A stretch of DNA of 64,000 nucleotides from NCBI RefSeq assembly GCF_001941975.2, contig NZ_CP146991.1, forward strand, positions 290,501 to 354,500. Direction: 5' to 3'. Below the pieces are notes generated by a model that did no database searches, was not told the origin of the DNA, and was given only the letters and a program-made list of their open reading frames with translations. Source of the DNA: Sporomusa sphaeroides DSM 2875. Its GTDB lineage: Bacteria; Bacillota; Negativicutes; Sporomusales; Sporomusaceae. Of the stretch, positions 1-9,053 are shown in pieces. Each line of letters opens with the position of its first letter. The first letter of the stretch is position 1. The position numbers and the translations under genes are program-made.

Positions 1-1
1 C

Positions 2-73
2 TGGGTATTGACCATTCCTTTTAGTGCCGTCACCAGTGCTCTGATGTATAAAATACTAAAACTATTTATGTAG
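2..73 (+). CDS. C-terminal end of a PiT-family inorganic phosphate transporter (partial)
   Basis: Only the last 23 codons and the TAG stop lie in the window. The residues (WVLTIPFSAVTSALMYKI and a short hydrophobic end) look like the last membrane helix of PiT-type phosphate:cation symporters, where a WVLTIP-like segment is typical. PiT proteins import orthophosphate across the inner membrane. The rest of the gene lies upstream. The assignment rests on a very short peptide and is tentative. Confidence 0.6.
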   Translation, partial: WVLTIPFSAVTSALMYKILKLFM

Positions 74-377
74 CAATAATATGAATATATAGGCTTTTAC
101 GATGGCAGCTCAAGGCGCAAGCACAGGGCTGCTTTTCTTTTAATCTGACAGAACACATAAGTTCTGTGAGCCACTGAGGTCTTATAAAACAAAAGGTGCC
201 GGTACAGGGCGGCGCTGACGGTTGTAAGGACCGCAGCCGGCAATTCTTGCTTATCACCTTGCTATTCATTTATCAACTCAATTATAATAGTAATAATATC
301 TTGCCGTGTTTTTCATGATATTTCAGGGACAGGGGGCAGGTACTGCTCCTGACTGTAATAATAAGGAGGTATGTGTT
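74..377 (+). other. Intergenic region upstream of purL
   Basis: About 300 bases without a gene. A small hairpin (ACAGAAC 148-154 with GTTCTGT 161-167) and a T-rich stretch near 131-140 after a weak stem may end the phosphate transporter transcript. The region 186-246 is GC-rich with complementary pieces (TGCCGG / CCGGCA), but it lies upstream of the likely purL promoter, so it is not in the purL leader. I see no purine riboswitch core. Confidence 0.4.
259..288 (+). promoter_or_regulatory. Probable sigma-A promoter of purL
   Basis: TTGCTA (259-264), an 18-nt spacer and TATAAT (283-288), in an AT-rich stretch about 90 nt before the purL start. Confidence 0.6.
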
Positions 378-3300
378 TTGAGCACCGTTCGCCGTATATT
401 TGTTGAAAAGAAACCGGGTTTTGCCGTAGAAGCGGAAGGCGTCTACTCTGATTTGAAACACCATCTGGGGATAACCGGTTTGACCGGAGTGCGTATTCTG
501 CATCGCTATGATATCAGCGGGATAAGCGACTCTGAATTTGAGTCGTCACTTTATACCATATTCTCCGAACCGCCGGTGGATTTTCTCTACCGGGAAGAAA
601 TGCCTGTTCCTGCCGGGGTCAGGGTGTTGGCTATGGAATATTTGCCAGGTCAATACGACCAGCGTGCCGATTGGGCCGCCCAGTCGGTGCAAATTCTCAC
701 GCAAAAGGAACGTCCCGACATTCGTACTGCCAAAATACTGGTATTGGAAGGGGAACTTTCCGACGCTGAGCTTGCTAAAATCAAGGATTACTGTATTAAC
801 CCCATCGAAGCCCGGGAAGCGCTGCTGGAGAAACCGGCAACCCTGGGGCTGCCAACCGAGACTCCGCCCGATGTTGCGGTACTCAACGGGTTTATTGGGT
901 TGTCACAGGCGGAACTGGTCCGGTTTTTAGCAGAGCGGGGTCTGGCGATGAGTCTGGAGGATTTGGCTTTCTGTCAGGCTTATTTCCGCGATACGGAAAA
1001 GCGTGAGCCAACGATTACGGAAATAAAAGTTATTGATACCTATTGGTCTGATCATTGCCGGCATACCACCTTCCACACCAGGATTGAAGCGGTGGAAATT
1101 GAAGACGGGCGGTTCAGCCGTCCGGTGGCTGCCGCCTGGCAGGGGTACCGGCAAGCCCGGCAATATATATATGGTGACAAGGCTGCCGGGCGTGATATCA
1201 ATCTTATGGATATTGCCACCACTGCCATGAAAGAGCTAAAGAAGCAGGGGCAGCTTGCCGATTTGGACGAATCCGAGGAAATTAACGCCTGCAGCATTGT
1301 GGTACAAGCCGATGTTGACGGCAGGACCGAGGACTGGCTGGTGATGTTTAAAAATGAAACCCATAACCACCCGACAGAAATCGAACCCTTTGGCGGAGCG
1401 GCTACCTGTCTGGGCGGCTGCATCCGTGACCCGCTGTCAGGCCGTTCTTATGTGTATCAGGCCATGCGTGTTACCGGCAGCGGTGACCCCCGTGTCCCGC
1501 TGGCTTCCACCTTGCCTGGCAAATTACCGCAGCGCAGGATTACTACCGGCGCCGCGGCCGGTTACAGCTCATACGGCAACCAAATTGGCCTGGCAACAGG
1601 CCAGGTGGCTGAAATCTATGATCCCGGCTATATTGCCAAACGCCTGGAGATTGGCGCTGTTATGGCGGCCGCACCGAAAGAGAATGTCATCAGGACAGTG
1701 CCGGCGGCCGGGGATGTTGTTATTTTGGTCGGCGGACGGACCGGACGCGACGGCTGCGGTGGTGCGACAGGCTCCTCTAAGGCCCATACGGAAGAATCGC
1801 TGGAGAATTGCGGTGCCGAGGTACAAAAAGGCAATCCGCCGACAGAACGGAAAATTCAGCGGCTGTTTCGCCAGCCGGCAGTCAGCACCATGATTAAACG
1901 CTGCAACGATTTTGGCGCCGGCGGCGTTTCGGTAGCCATTGGCGAATTGACAGATGGTGTAATTATTACCTTAGATGCTGTTCCCAAAAAATACGAAGGT
2001 CTTGATGGCACCGAGCTGGCTATTTCCGAATCACAGGAGCGGATGGCGGTAGTTGTTGCCGCGGCCGATGCCCAAAGGTTCATCGATTATGCCGATCGGG
2101 AAAATCTGGAAGCTACGCTTGTGGCAAAAGTGTCTGACGATCAGCGCCTGACGATGCTGTGGCGCGGCAAGCCGATCGTGAGCCTCAGCCGCGAGTTCTT
2201 GAATACCAATGGTGTGAAACAACATACTGCCGTACGGGTGACGGCGCCGGCGCCCGAAAGTTATTTTGCCGGCCAGCCGGCGATTGGCGCTGCCGCAGCC
2301 GGCAAAGCGGCCTGGCTGAGCATGTTGCAGAATATTAATGTGGCAAGTCAAAAAGGACTTGTCGAACGCTTTGACAGCAGTATTGGCGCCGGCACGGTGC
2401 TGATGCCGTTCGGCGGCAAATATCAGGATACTCCCAGTGAAGGTATGGTTGCCAAACTGCCGGTGCTGTCAGGCGACACGACAACCGGCACTATTATGAC
2501 CTACGGGTTCAATCCCGGCTTGTCGACCTGGAGCCCCTTCCATGGAGCTGTTTACGCAATTGTGGAAGCGGCAGCCAAGGTGGTGGCCGTAGGCGGCAAT
2601 TTCCGTAACATTCGCCTGACCCTGCAGGAGTATTTCGAAAAGCTGGGCAAGGATCAGGTGAAATGGGGCAAGCCCTTCAGTGCGTTATTAGGCGCCTTTT
2701 ACGCCCAGCAGCAACTGGGCATTCCGGCCATTGGCGGCAAGGATAGTATGTCCGGTTCCTTCAACGAGCTTACGGTGCCGCCAACCCTGGTGGCCTTTGC
2801 GGTAACAACGGTTGATACCGGCAAGGTAATCTCCCAGGAGTTTAAACAGGCCGGCAGCCAGGTGGTACTTATCCGCTCGCAGCGCGGGCAGGACGAATTG
2901 CCTGACTTTGCCGCTTTGACCCTGGCCTATGACCGGGTGCATCAGCTTATCCAGGCAGACCGGGTTTTGGCAGCTCACACCGTTAAAATCGGCGGTCTGG
3001 CCGAAGCGGTCACCAAGATGTCCTTTGGCAACCGCATCGGTGTTGACCTTATGGCTGCGGTCAAACCAGACATGCTGTTTGCTCCCGAGTATGGTTCGTT
3101 CATCCTTGAATTACCGGCTGAGACAGAGCTTGAACAAGCGCTTGGCGGTATTCCTTATGAGCTTGTTGGCCGGACAACCTCGCGGCCGGTTATTAGCTGG
3201 AACGACCTGGAGCTTACTGTGGAAGAAGCCCTGGAGGCTTGGCAGGCACCGCTGGAAACCGTCTTTCCTACCTGTCCGGGTCCGATTGGCGGACAACCGC

Positions 3301-4154
3301 AGGCCTTTACCGCCTATACCAGGCGCAACAGCCGCCGGCCGGCGGTCAGTGTGGCCAGACCCCGGGTGCTTATTCCGGTATTTCCCGGCACAAACTGCGA
3401 ATATGATACCGCCAAGGCCTTTGAACAAGCCGGAGCGGTTGCTCAAACCCTGGTAATCCGCAATTTGACCTCTGCCCATATTGAAGAATCTATCACGGCT
3501 TTGGCCCGGGAAATTGCCGCTGCGCAGATTGTTATGCTGCCAGGCGGCTTCAGCGCCGGCGACGAGCCTGACGGTTCCGGCAAATTTATTGCCACCATGT
3601 TCCGCAATCCCCGGGTAAAAGAGGCTGTTACCGAGCTGCTGCAGCACCGTGACGGCCTGATGCTGGGCATCTGCAACGGCTTCCAGGCATTAATCAAGCT
3701 CGGACTGGTTCCTTATGGCGAAATCCGCAATCTGACCGAAACTAGTCCGACCCTGACTTTTAATAAAATAGGCCGCCATATTTCGTGTATGGTCAATACC
3801 AAGGTGGTTTCCACCCTGTCACCCTGGCTGAGCTGTGTTGAGGCCGGTGAAGTGTTTACCATTCCGGCTTCCCATGGGGAGGGGCGCTTTTACGCCACCG
3901 CTGAGGAGATTGAGCAGCTAGCCAGGGGCGGCCAGATTGCCACCCAGTATGTCGATTTTGCGGGACAGCCCACCTATGATGTCCGGTTTAATCCTAACGG
4001 TTCGTTTCACGCTATCGAAGCCATTACCAGTCCGGATGGGCGGGTACTGGGGAAAATGGGGCACTCCGAACGTATCGGCCGGCATGTTGCGGCCAATATA
4101 CCGGGCAATAAAGACCAGCAATTATTTTACGCCGGTGTGCGATATTTTAAATAA
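378..4154 (+). CDS. purL: Phosphoribosylformylglycinamidine synthase, single-chain
   Basis: Converts FGAR, ATP and glutamine to FGAM in cytoplasmic de novo purine synthesis. The protein is about 1258 aa and carries both the synthetase and the glutaminase in one chain, as in the TIGR01857 class of Clostridia. Visible motifs are the AIRS-type core (SDHCRHTTFHT, FKNETHNHPTEIEPFGGAAT), a second synthetase half near the middle, and a C-terminal class I glutaminase with FPGTNCEYD, the nucleophile cysteine in GICNGFQ and a SHGEGRF segment. The frame opens earlier, but the start is TTG at 378 behind AAGGAGGT (363-370). No other pur gene lies in the window, so it appears to be a stand-alone unit. Confidence 0.96.
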   Translation: MSTVRRIFVEKKPGFAVEAEGVYSDLKHHLGITGLTGVRILHRYDISGISDSEFESSLYTIFSEPPVDFLYREEMPVPAGVRVLAMEYLPGQYDQRADWAAQSVQILTQKERPDIRTAKILVLEGELSDAELAKIKDYCINPIEAREALLEKPATLGLPTETPPDVAVLNGFIGLSQAELVRFLAERGLAMSLEDLAFCQAYFRDTEKREPTITEIKVIDTYWSDHCRHTTFHTRIEAVEIEDGRFSRPVAAAWQGYRQARQYIYGDKAAGRDINLMDIATTAMKELKKQGQLADLDESEEINACSIVVQADVDGRTEDWLVMFKNETHNHPTEIEPFGGAATCLGGCIRDPLSGRSYVYQAMRVTGSGDPRVPLASTLPGKLPQRRITTGAAAGYSSYGNQIGLATGQVAEIYDPGYIAKRLEIGAVMAAAPKENVIRTVPAAGDVVILVGGRTGRDGCGGATGSSKAHTEESLENCGAEVQKGNPPTERKIQRLFRQPAVSTMIKRCNDFGAGGVSVAIGELTDGVIITLDAVPKKYEGLDGTELAISESQERMAVVVAAADAQRFIDYADRENLEATLVAKVSDDQRLTMLWRGKPIVSLSREFLNTNGVKQHTAVRVTAPAPESYFAGQPAIGAAAAGKAAWLSMLQNINVASQKGLVERFDSSIGAGTVLMPFGGKYQDTPSEGMVAKLPVLSGDTTTGTIMTYGFNPGLSTWSPFHGAVYAIVEAAAKVVAVGGNFRNIRLTLQEYFEKLGKDQVKWGKPFSALLGAFYAQQQLGIPAIGGKDSMSGSFNELTVPPTLVAFAVTTVDTGKVISQEFKQAGSQVVLIRSQRGQDELPDFAALTLAYDRVHQLIQADRVLAAHTVKIGGLAEAVTKMSFGNRIGVDLMAAVKPDMLFAPEYGSFILELPAETELEQALGGIPYELVGRTTSRPVISWNDLELTVEEALEAWQAPLETVFPTCPGPIGGQPQAFTAYTRRNSRRPAVSVARPRVLIPVFPGTNCEYDTAKAFEQAGAVAQTLVIRNLTSAHIEESITALAREIAAAQIVMLPGGFSAGDEPDGSGKFIATMFRNPRVKEAVTELLQHRDGLMLGICNGFQALIKLGLVPYGEIRNLTETSPTLTFNKIGRHISCMVNTKVVSTLSPWLSCVEAGEVFTIPASHGEGRFYATAEEIEQLARGGQIATQYVDFAGQPTYDVRFNPNGSFHAIEAITSPDGRVLGKMGHSERIGRHVAANIPGNKDQQLFYAGVRYFK

Positions 4155-4228
4155 AGAGAAAATAAGCAGGAAAACTTCTTACTGTTGACTAATTATTATT
4201 TACAATAATTGTCGGACGGAGGGAGAAT

Positions 4229-5365
4229 GTGTCGACTGCGAAACGCTGCCAGTTGGTTGTTTGTGTACTGTTGTTGCTCATCATTCCGGCAGTATCAGGC
4301 TGTTTTGGCCAGCAGACGTATAAGATCGGCTTTGTCGGCGGGTTGACCGGCCGGTATTCTGATCTTGGTGTTGCCGGACGCAATGGGGTTACTTTGGCTA
4401 TCGAGGAAATTAACAAGGCCGGCGGTATTCACGGCAGGCCGGTTGAGCTTATTGTCAGAGATGATAAAAACGATCCTGCCGTTGTCCGGGCTGTTGATGA
4501 AGAGCTGATTGATGCCGGTGTACGCATTCTTATCGGGCATATGACCAGTGCTGCGGCAGTGGCTTCCCTGCCGGTCAGCGCCGGCGGCAAGGCGCTTATT
4601 GTTACGCCTACCGCTACGGCAGATAGCCTGAGAGGCAATGATGACATGCTGATTACCATTATGTCACCCCTTAAGCTTATGGCCCAGGTGCAGGCGGCCT
4701 ATGCCGTACAGGAACTGGGGCTTAAGCGGCTGGTTATCATCGGTGACAGCTCCAATCCCGAATATGCCCGGAACTGGGCAGAGGTGTTTACCGCTTATTT
4801 TGAAAGCTTTGGCGGTAAGGTTGTTGCGACACTGCCTTTTGCTTCAGGCAGCGGTGTCGAGTACGAGAGTTTAGCGCAAACGGCGGCAGGCTACCGGCCG
4901 GAGGGGATTCTCCTGGTAGCCGGTGCGGTCGATGCCGCAGTAATGAGCCAATGGTTGAGAAAAAGGCAGCCTGACGTACCCATATTTTCCAGCAGCTGGG
5001 CTATGACCAATGATTTTATTCATCATGGCGGTCAGGCTGTGGAAGGGATTGTATTTAGCAGTACCTATAGTCCTGACAATCATAACCCGGCTTATGTCCG
5101 GTTTGCCCACAAATACCGGGAGCGGTTTGGCAGCTGGCCCAACTATGCCGCTGCTCATAGCTATGAAGCGGCGCAGCTGGTATTAACAGGAATAAATAAG
5201 GCGGGCAATGATCAGGCGCTTGCTGTTAAACAAGCCATTATCGGTCAGCAGCAATTCACGGGATTATGGGATGACTACCTGATTAATGCTGCCGGCGATG
5301 CCAGCCGTGTCTGCCGGTTAGTAATTGTAACAAATGGTCAGTTTGTCACATTGGACAAAAAGTGA
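4229..5365 (+). CDS. Type 1 periplasmic-binding lipoprotein (Leu/Ile/Val-binding family)
   Basis: A 378-aa extracytoplasmic ligand-binding protein of the branched-chain amino acid type (Peripla_BP_6). The N-terminus is a signal sequence with a cysteine after a small residue (PAVSGC), so it is probably a lipoprotein. The mature part begins with IGFVGGLTGRYSDLG, typical of this family, followed by EINKAGGIHGRPVEL. It starts at GTG 4229 after GGACGGAGGGAG. No permease or ATPase follows. Instead the gene overlaps a histidine kinase by 4 nt, so it more likely delivers a ligand signal to that kinase than feeds an importer. The ligand cannot be told from sequence. Confidence 0.85.
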   Translation: MSTAKRCQLVVCVLLLLIIPAVSGCFGQQTYKIGFVGGLTGRYSDLGVAGRNGVTLAIEEINKAGGIHGRPVELIVRDDKNDPAVVRAVDEELIDAGVRILIGHMTSAAAVASLPVSAGGKALIVTPTATADSLRGNDDMLITIMSPLKLMAQVQAAYAVQELGLKRLVIIGDSSNPEYARNWAEVFTAYFESFGGKVVATLPFASGSGVEYESLAQTAAGYRPEGILLVAGAVDAAVMSQWLRKRQPDVPIFSSSWAMTNDFIHHGGQAVEGIVFSSTYSPDNHNPAYVRFAHKYRERFGSWPNYAAAHSYEAAQLVLTGINKAGNDQALAVKQAIIGQQQFTGLWDDYLINAAGDASRVCRLVIVTNGQFVTLDKK

Positions 5366-7137
5366 GTCGGTGGCATATGAGCAAAATTACAGGCAGTCTC
5401 AAAGGTGTTATGACCTTTAACTTCATAATCGCGGTTGCTCTGCCTATTCTGGTAATTAGTATTATTACCGTTACACTTCTGTCCAGAAGTATGGGAGAGC
5501 AGGTAGTCCGGCATAATATCCATTTGGCGCGCAGTTTGATTGCCAGTACGGAGGATTTTCTGGCAACAGCCGGCATGGTAATGCAGGAAGCGGCGCTTAT
5601 GCTGGAGACAGGCGGGCTTGATAACCGTCAAAGGCAATATTATCTGGATACCCTGGTCGCCAGTCACAGCTATTTTGAGACTGTGTATGTGCTCAATGCC
5701 AAAGGACAGTCTGTGATGGTTGCACCTTATCATGCCAGTTATGCAACCCTGGATATGTCAAGACAACCGTTTTTTCAGATTACCCAGCAAGCTGATTCCA
5801 CGTATTGGTCGGCTACCTTTATCTCCCAGCATACAGGCCAGCCGACTCTGACGGTGACTAGGCCGATGGCTGACGGCATGCTTGTGGGCTATGTCAATCT
5901 AAGCAAATTAAATGAAATTGTGGCCAAAAATGATACCAATACCAAGGGCAGCTGGGCGGCCATTCTTGATCATGAGGGCACTTTTATTGGACACTCTGAC
6001 CAGAGTCAGGTATACCAGCGCAGCAATATTGGTGACCGGGAGATTATTCATGATGCATTAGCCTGTGAGGACGGTACAATCCATGTCAAATACGGACAGC
6101 AGGAATACCTCCTTACGGCAGGAATGGTGAAGCCGACCGGCTGGCCGCTGATTGTAATCCAGCAGACCGAGGTTGCCTTTGCACCGGTGCACAGAACCCG
6201 GAACATCTTTGTCATTGGCGCTGCTTTGGCTCTGGTGCTGGCAGGCATTATTGCCATGGCCAATTTGAAAAAAATCTTTAAACCGCTCAATGAATTCACT
6301 GCCGAAGCCAGGCAGGTAGCTTCAGGCAATTACAATTTGCCGCTTAAGGCTTATGAATATACCGAGTTTACTGCTCTGTCAGAACATTTTCATGCGATGA
6401 CCGAGGCCGTGCGCCGGCGCGAAGCTGAATTGACCAAATATGCGCAGACGCTGGAACGGAGCAACCGGGAATTGGATCAGTTTGCCTATGTTGTTTCCCA
6501 TGATCTTAAGGCGCCGCTGCGAGCCATCGACAATTTGTCACAATGGATTGCGGAAGACCTTGCCGGTACCTTGGATGCCGATATCCGGCACAAGCTGGAG
6601 CTTTTGCGCGGACGGGTACAGCGCATGGCTAATTTGATCGAAGATATCCTGGAATATTCCCGCATCGGCAGGGTGAAGACAGAGGTTAAGCCGGTTAACG
6701 TTCAGCACTTGCTGGCCGAAGTGATCGAAGAGGTAGCGCTGCCTGACGGCTTTCACATTTTGATCGGACCGGATATGCCGGTAATCAAGACCGAACGGAT
6801 TCGGCTCAAGCAGGTGTTTGCCAATCTTATCGGTAATGCCGTTAATCATCACAACCGGCCGGATGGCCAGATACTGGTAACTGTTGCCAGGACAGACGGC
6901 GGCTTTGCCTTTAGTGTGGCTGATAACGGGCCTGGCATTGCTCCGGAATATCACCGCAAAATTTTTGAAATGTTTCAGACCCTGCAGCCGTGCACTACTT
7001 TGAAAAGTACCGGCATCGGCTTGGCTTTGGTTAAAAAGATTGTTGAGAACCAGGGGGGCCGGATTGAGCTACTATCGGTGGCAGGACAAGGGGCGAAGTT
7101 TATCTTTACATGGCCGGAACGGTTAGAGGAGGAGTAG
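5362..7137 (+). CDS. Membrane sensor histidine kinase with extracytoplasmic Cache-type sensor
   Basis: 591 aa. One membrane helix at about 18-42, an extracytoplasmic region of about 220 residues that looks like a double-Cache sensor, a second helix at about 281-301, a HAMP linker, a HisKA domain with phospho-acceptor His380 (VVSHDLKAPLRAI), and a HATPase with N box NLIGNAVNHHN and G boxes DNGPGIAP and STGIGLALVKK. Starts are GTG 5362, overlapping the binding-protein stop, or ATG 5377. Translational coupling with the binding protein suggests a shared sensory job. No response regulator gene is adjacent, so its partner is unknown. Confidence 0.88.
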   Translation: MSRWHMSKITGSLKGVMTFNFIIAVALPILVISIITVTLLSRSMGEQVVRHNIHLARSLIASTEDFLATAGMVMQEAALMLETGGLDNRQRQYYLDTLVASHSYFETVYVLNAKGQSVMVAPYHASYATLDMSRQPFFQITQQADSTYWSATFISQHTGQPTLTVTRPMADGMLVGYVNLSKLNEIVAKNDTNTKGSWAAILDHEGTFIGHSDQSQVYQRSNIGDREIIHDALACEDGTIHVKYGQQEYLLTAGMVKPTGWPLIVIQQTEVAFAPVHRTRNIFVIGAALALVLAGIIAMANLKKIFKPLNEFTAEARQVASGNYNLPLKAYEYTEFTALSEHFHAMTEAVRRREAELTKYAQTLERSNRELDQFAYVVSHDLKAPLRAIDNLSQWIAEDLAGTLDADIRHKLELLRGRVQRMANLIEDILEYSRIGRVKTEVKPVNVQHLLAEVIEEVALPDGFHILIGPDMPVIKTERIRLKQVFANLIGNAVNHHNRPDGQILVTVARTDGGFAFSVADNGPGIAPEYHRKIFEMFQTLQPCTTLKSTGIGLALVKKIVENQGGRIELLSVAGQGAKFIFTWPERLEEE

Positions 7138-7143
7138 TGGTTT

Positions 7144-7512
7144 ATGTATAATATTGCTCATATTGGCGTAGTCGTCAAAGATGCCGACAAATCACTGGAA
7201 TTCTATACAACGGTATTAGGCTGCACCCGGGAAGAAAGCTACCAGGATGAGCGTATTCGCCTGGAGTTTATTAAGGCAGGCCAGCAGACCATCGAGCTTA
7301 TTCAGTACAAAGAGGATGCTGTCAGTGACCGTGGTCCGGGGATTATTGATCATATTGCCTTCCTGGTCAACGACCTGGAGGCCGAGCTTGCTAAATTGCG
7401 GCAGCAGCAGGTCAGGCTGCTGCTCGATCAGCCCAAAATATCGGGCAATAAAAAGCTGATGTTTTTCAGCGGCCCTGACGGAGAACGCCTGGAGTTTATC
7501 CAAAAGTTATAA
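7144..7512 (+). CDS. VOC-superfamily (glyoxalase / methylmalonyl-CoA epimerase-like) protein
   Basis: 122 aa with two beta-alpha-beta-beta-beta halves typical of the vicinal oxygen chelate fold. Likely metal ligands are the His in AHIGVVV, a Glu in TIELIQY, the His in IDHIAFLV and the Glu in RLEFIQ. The opening resembles methylmalonyl-CoA epimerases and lactoylglutathione lyases, but the reaction cannot be fixed. It starts 6 nt after the kinase stop behind GAGGAG, so it is probably in the same transcript. A strong hairpin follows at 7571. Confidence 0.82.
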   Translation: MYNIAHIGVVVKDADKSLEFYTTVLGCTREESYQDERIRLEFIKAGQQTIELIQYKEDAVSDRGPGIIDHIAFLVNDLEAELAKLRQQQVRLLLDQPKISGNKKLMFFSGPDGERLEFIQKL

Positions 7513-7570
7513 AGCACTGAAACTCGGCTTGTGGATGACGGCACCCTATAGTACGCGCTGCAAACAAAAC

Positions 7571-7620
7571 AAGGACGGTTCTTGACTGGCAGACAAGCTG
7601 CAGCAGTAAGAACTGTCCTT
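7571..7620. terminator. Bidirectional terminator hairpin between convergent genes
   Basis: AAGGACGGTTCTT (7571-7583) pairs with AAGAACTGTCCTT (7608-7620) over 13 bp with one wobble. It lies between the ends of the VOC gene (+) and the small cysteine-rich gene (-). The minus-strand side is followed by a T-rich GTTTTGTTT. Confidence 0.65.
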
Positions 7621-7641
7621 ATATCTATGGCTTACGGCGTA

Positions 7642-7863
7642 TTAGCCTAAGCCTATGCCGGGAGGATGCTTGGGGGCGTTTTCCCCCAGCGGGCATTTCT
7701 CCAGGCCGCACTCATCGCTGAAATCACATTCGATTTCAGCCACCTGATAATGGGGTACCGCCTCGCCGGGAATACGGGTCTCCCGGTAAATCGCAATAAT
7801 GGTATGGCGTTTCGCCAGATAAGGGCAATCGCCGGACAGCAAGGTGGGCGCGCGTTTACTCAT
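7642..7863 (-). CDS. Small cysteine-rich protein of unknown function
   Basis: 73 aa, not recognised. The ATG at 7863 follows AAAAAGAGGTGAAG, which decides the start over the longer open frame. It contains DCPYLAKRHT and a cluster DFSDECGLEKCPLGE. The paired cysteines and a histidine suggest a metal-binding knuckle, but no family is evident. It is transcribed alone on the minus strand, away from the promoter of the next + strand gene. Confidence 0.7.
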   Translation of the reverse strand: MSKRAPTLLSGDCPYLAKRHTIIAIYRETRIPGEAVPHYQVAEIECDFSDECGLEKCPLGENAPKHPPGIGLG

Positions 7864-7969
7864 ATCTTCACCTCTTTTTAAGTATAGTACTTGCCTGTGT
7901 CTGCTATATTTTTTACCTGGGGAATATATCGCAGCATGTTGACGGCTTTCTTCGTGGATACTATATATG

Positions 7970-7998
7970 TTGCGTGGAAGCAGTGACTGGAATATAAT
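7970..7998 (+). promoter_or_regulatory. Probable promoter of the DUF2156 gene
   Basis: TTGCGT (7970-7975), a 17-nt spacer and TATAAT (7993-7998). A second possible pair, TTGACG (7939) with TATATA (7962), lies just upstream. Confidence 0.5.
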
Positions 7999-8070
7999 AA
8001 AATGCGTTAACAATTACTCAGCCTATGTTGACAAAACAGATCAGGTTGATCATAAATAGGGGGAATTCGT

Positions 8071-8958
8071 ATTAACTTCCAGAAGATCACTTTGGCGCAA
8101 AAGCCTTTTTTTGATAAATGCTTTACGCAGCGCCGTTATGAGAATGCTCATTTTAATTTTACTAATTTATTTATGTGGCGCAATATCTATTCGATTAGGT
8201 GGGCAGAGCAGGACGGGTACCTGATTCTTCAAGCTGAATATGACAATCACCGGTTTATGCTTCAGCCAATAGGTCCTGACCAGGGCGTGGAAGCTGTGCT
8301 GGAAAAAATGGCTGCCTACTGTGCGGCAGAGAGCCGGCCCTTTGTCCTGCGGGGCGTCGAAAAGTTTATGGTCGACATTATTGAGAAATGGCGGCCCGGC
8401 CAGTTTACGCTTACCAGTGAACGCGACAATTTTGACTATGTTTATAATAGCAAGGATTTGATTGAATTAAAAGGCCGCAAATACCATGGCAAGAAAAATC
8501 ATATCAATAGTTTTTACCGCAATTACAGTAATTACCAGTACTTTCCTCTGACTGCAGAATGGGCGCCCAAATGTATTGAGAGTGAAATGGAATGGTGTAA
8601 GAAAAAAGGCTGTGACGAGGATGCTCATTTGCGCGGTGAGCGGGATGCTGTTATTGAGGTGCTTACCCATTGGGATGAGCTTAAGCTGACCGGCGGCCTG
8701 CTGCTTATCAGCGGTAAAGTCGAGGCTTTTACCTTTGGCGAGCAGCTTAACAGTGATACTGCGGTTATCCATGTGGAAAAGGCAAACCCCGACATTCGCG
8801 GTGTTTATCCGGTTATCAACCAGAAGTTCTGTGCAACTGCCTGGCAGCACCTTAGCTTTATTAACCGGGAAGAAGATATGGGCATCGAAGGCTTGCGCAA
8901 GGCCAAAGAATCCTATTATCCGGTGAAAATGACTGAGAAATTCAATATAGTATTTTAA
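8071..8958 (+). CDS. DUF2156 (phosphatidylglycerol lysyltransferase C-terminal-like, GNAT fold) protein
   Basis: About 295 aa, cytoplasmic. It matches the DUF2156 / LPG_synthase_C type: an N-terminal part with FNFTNLFMWRN, then a C-terminal acetyltransferase-like half (AFTFGEQLNSDTAVIHVEKA, GVYPVINQKF). The stand-alone form lacks membrane helices, so aminoacyl-lipid synthesis is not implied. The usual start codon candidate, TTG 8092, has no Shine-Dalgarno. An in-frame ATT at 8071 sits 7 nt after AGGGGG (8058-8063) and gives the expected N-terminus INFQKITL. No ATG, GTG or TTG lies between the upstream stop (8053) and 8092. Confidence 0.82.
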   Translation: MNFQKITLAQKPFFDKCFTQRRYENAHFNFTNLFMWRNIYSIRWAEQDGYLILQAEYDNHRFMLQPIGPDQGVEAVLEKMAAYCAAESRPFVLRGVEKFMVDIIEKWRPGQFTLTSERDNFDYVYNSKDLIELKGRKYHGKKNHINSFYRNYSNYQYFPLTAEWAPKCIESEMEWCKKKGCDEDAHLRGERDAVIEVLTHWDELKLTGGLLLISGKVEAFTFGEQLNSDTAVIHVEKANPDIRGVYPVINQKFCATAWQHLSFINREEDMGIEGLRKAKESYYPVKMTEKFNIVF

Positions 8959-8972
8959 AAAAGCCTAAAAAC

Positions 8973-9001
8973 TTATACTTTTTGTCTTGGTGTGGTATAA
9001 T
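8973..9001 (+). promoter_or_regulatory. Probable promoter of speD
   Basis: TTATAC (8973-8978), a 17-nt spacer and TATAAT (8996-9001) preceded by TGTGG. The start codon lies about 50 nt downstream. Confidence 0.5.
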
Positions 9002-9053
9002 TCTTTCAAGGTAAAGCCTATATTTTTTAGCTGTGAGGAGAAGGACAGGCAAG

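Noticed and set aside
74-377. Purine riboswitch before purL
   Set aside because: No purine-aptamer core is seen, and the GC-rich structured part lies upstream of the likely promoter.
538-930. Open frame overlapping purL, as well as many other long open frames opposite or inside known genes
   Set aside because: Shadows of GC-rich coding sequence, without ribosome sites or protein-like composition.
8028-8056. TTGACA-N17-CATAAA as promoter of the DUF2156 gene
   Set aside because: A start from this pair would begin after or within the Shine-Dalgarno at 8058-8063, so the promoter at 7970-7998 is preferred.
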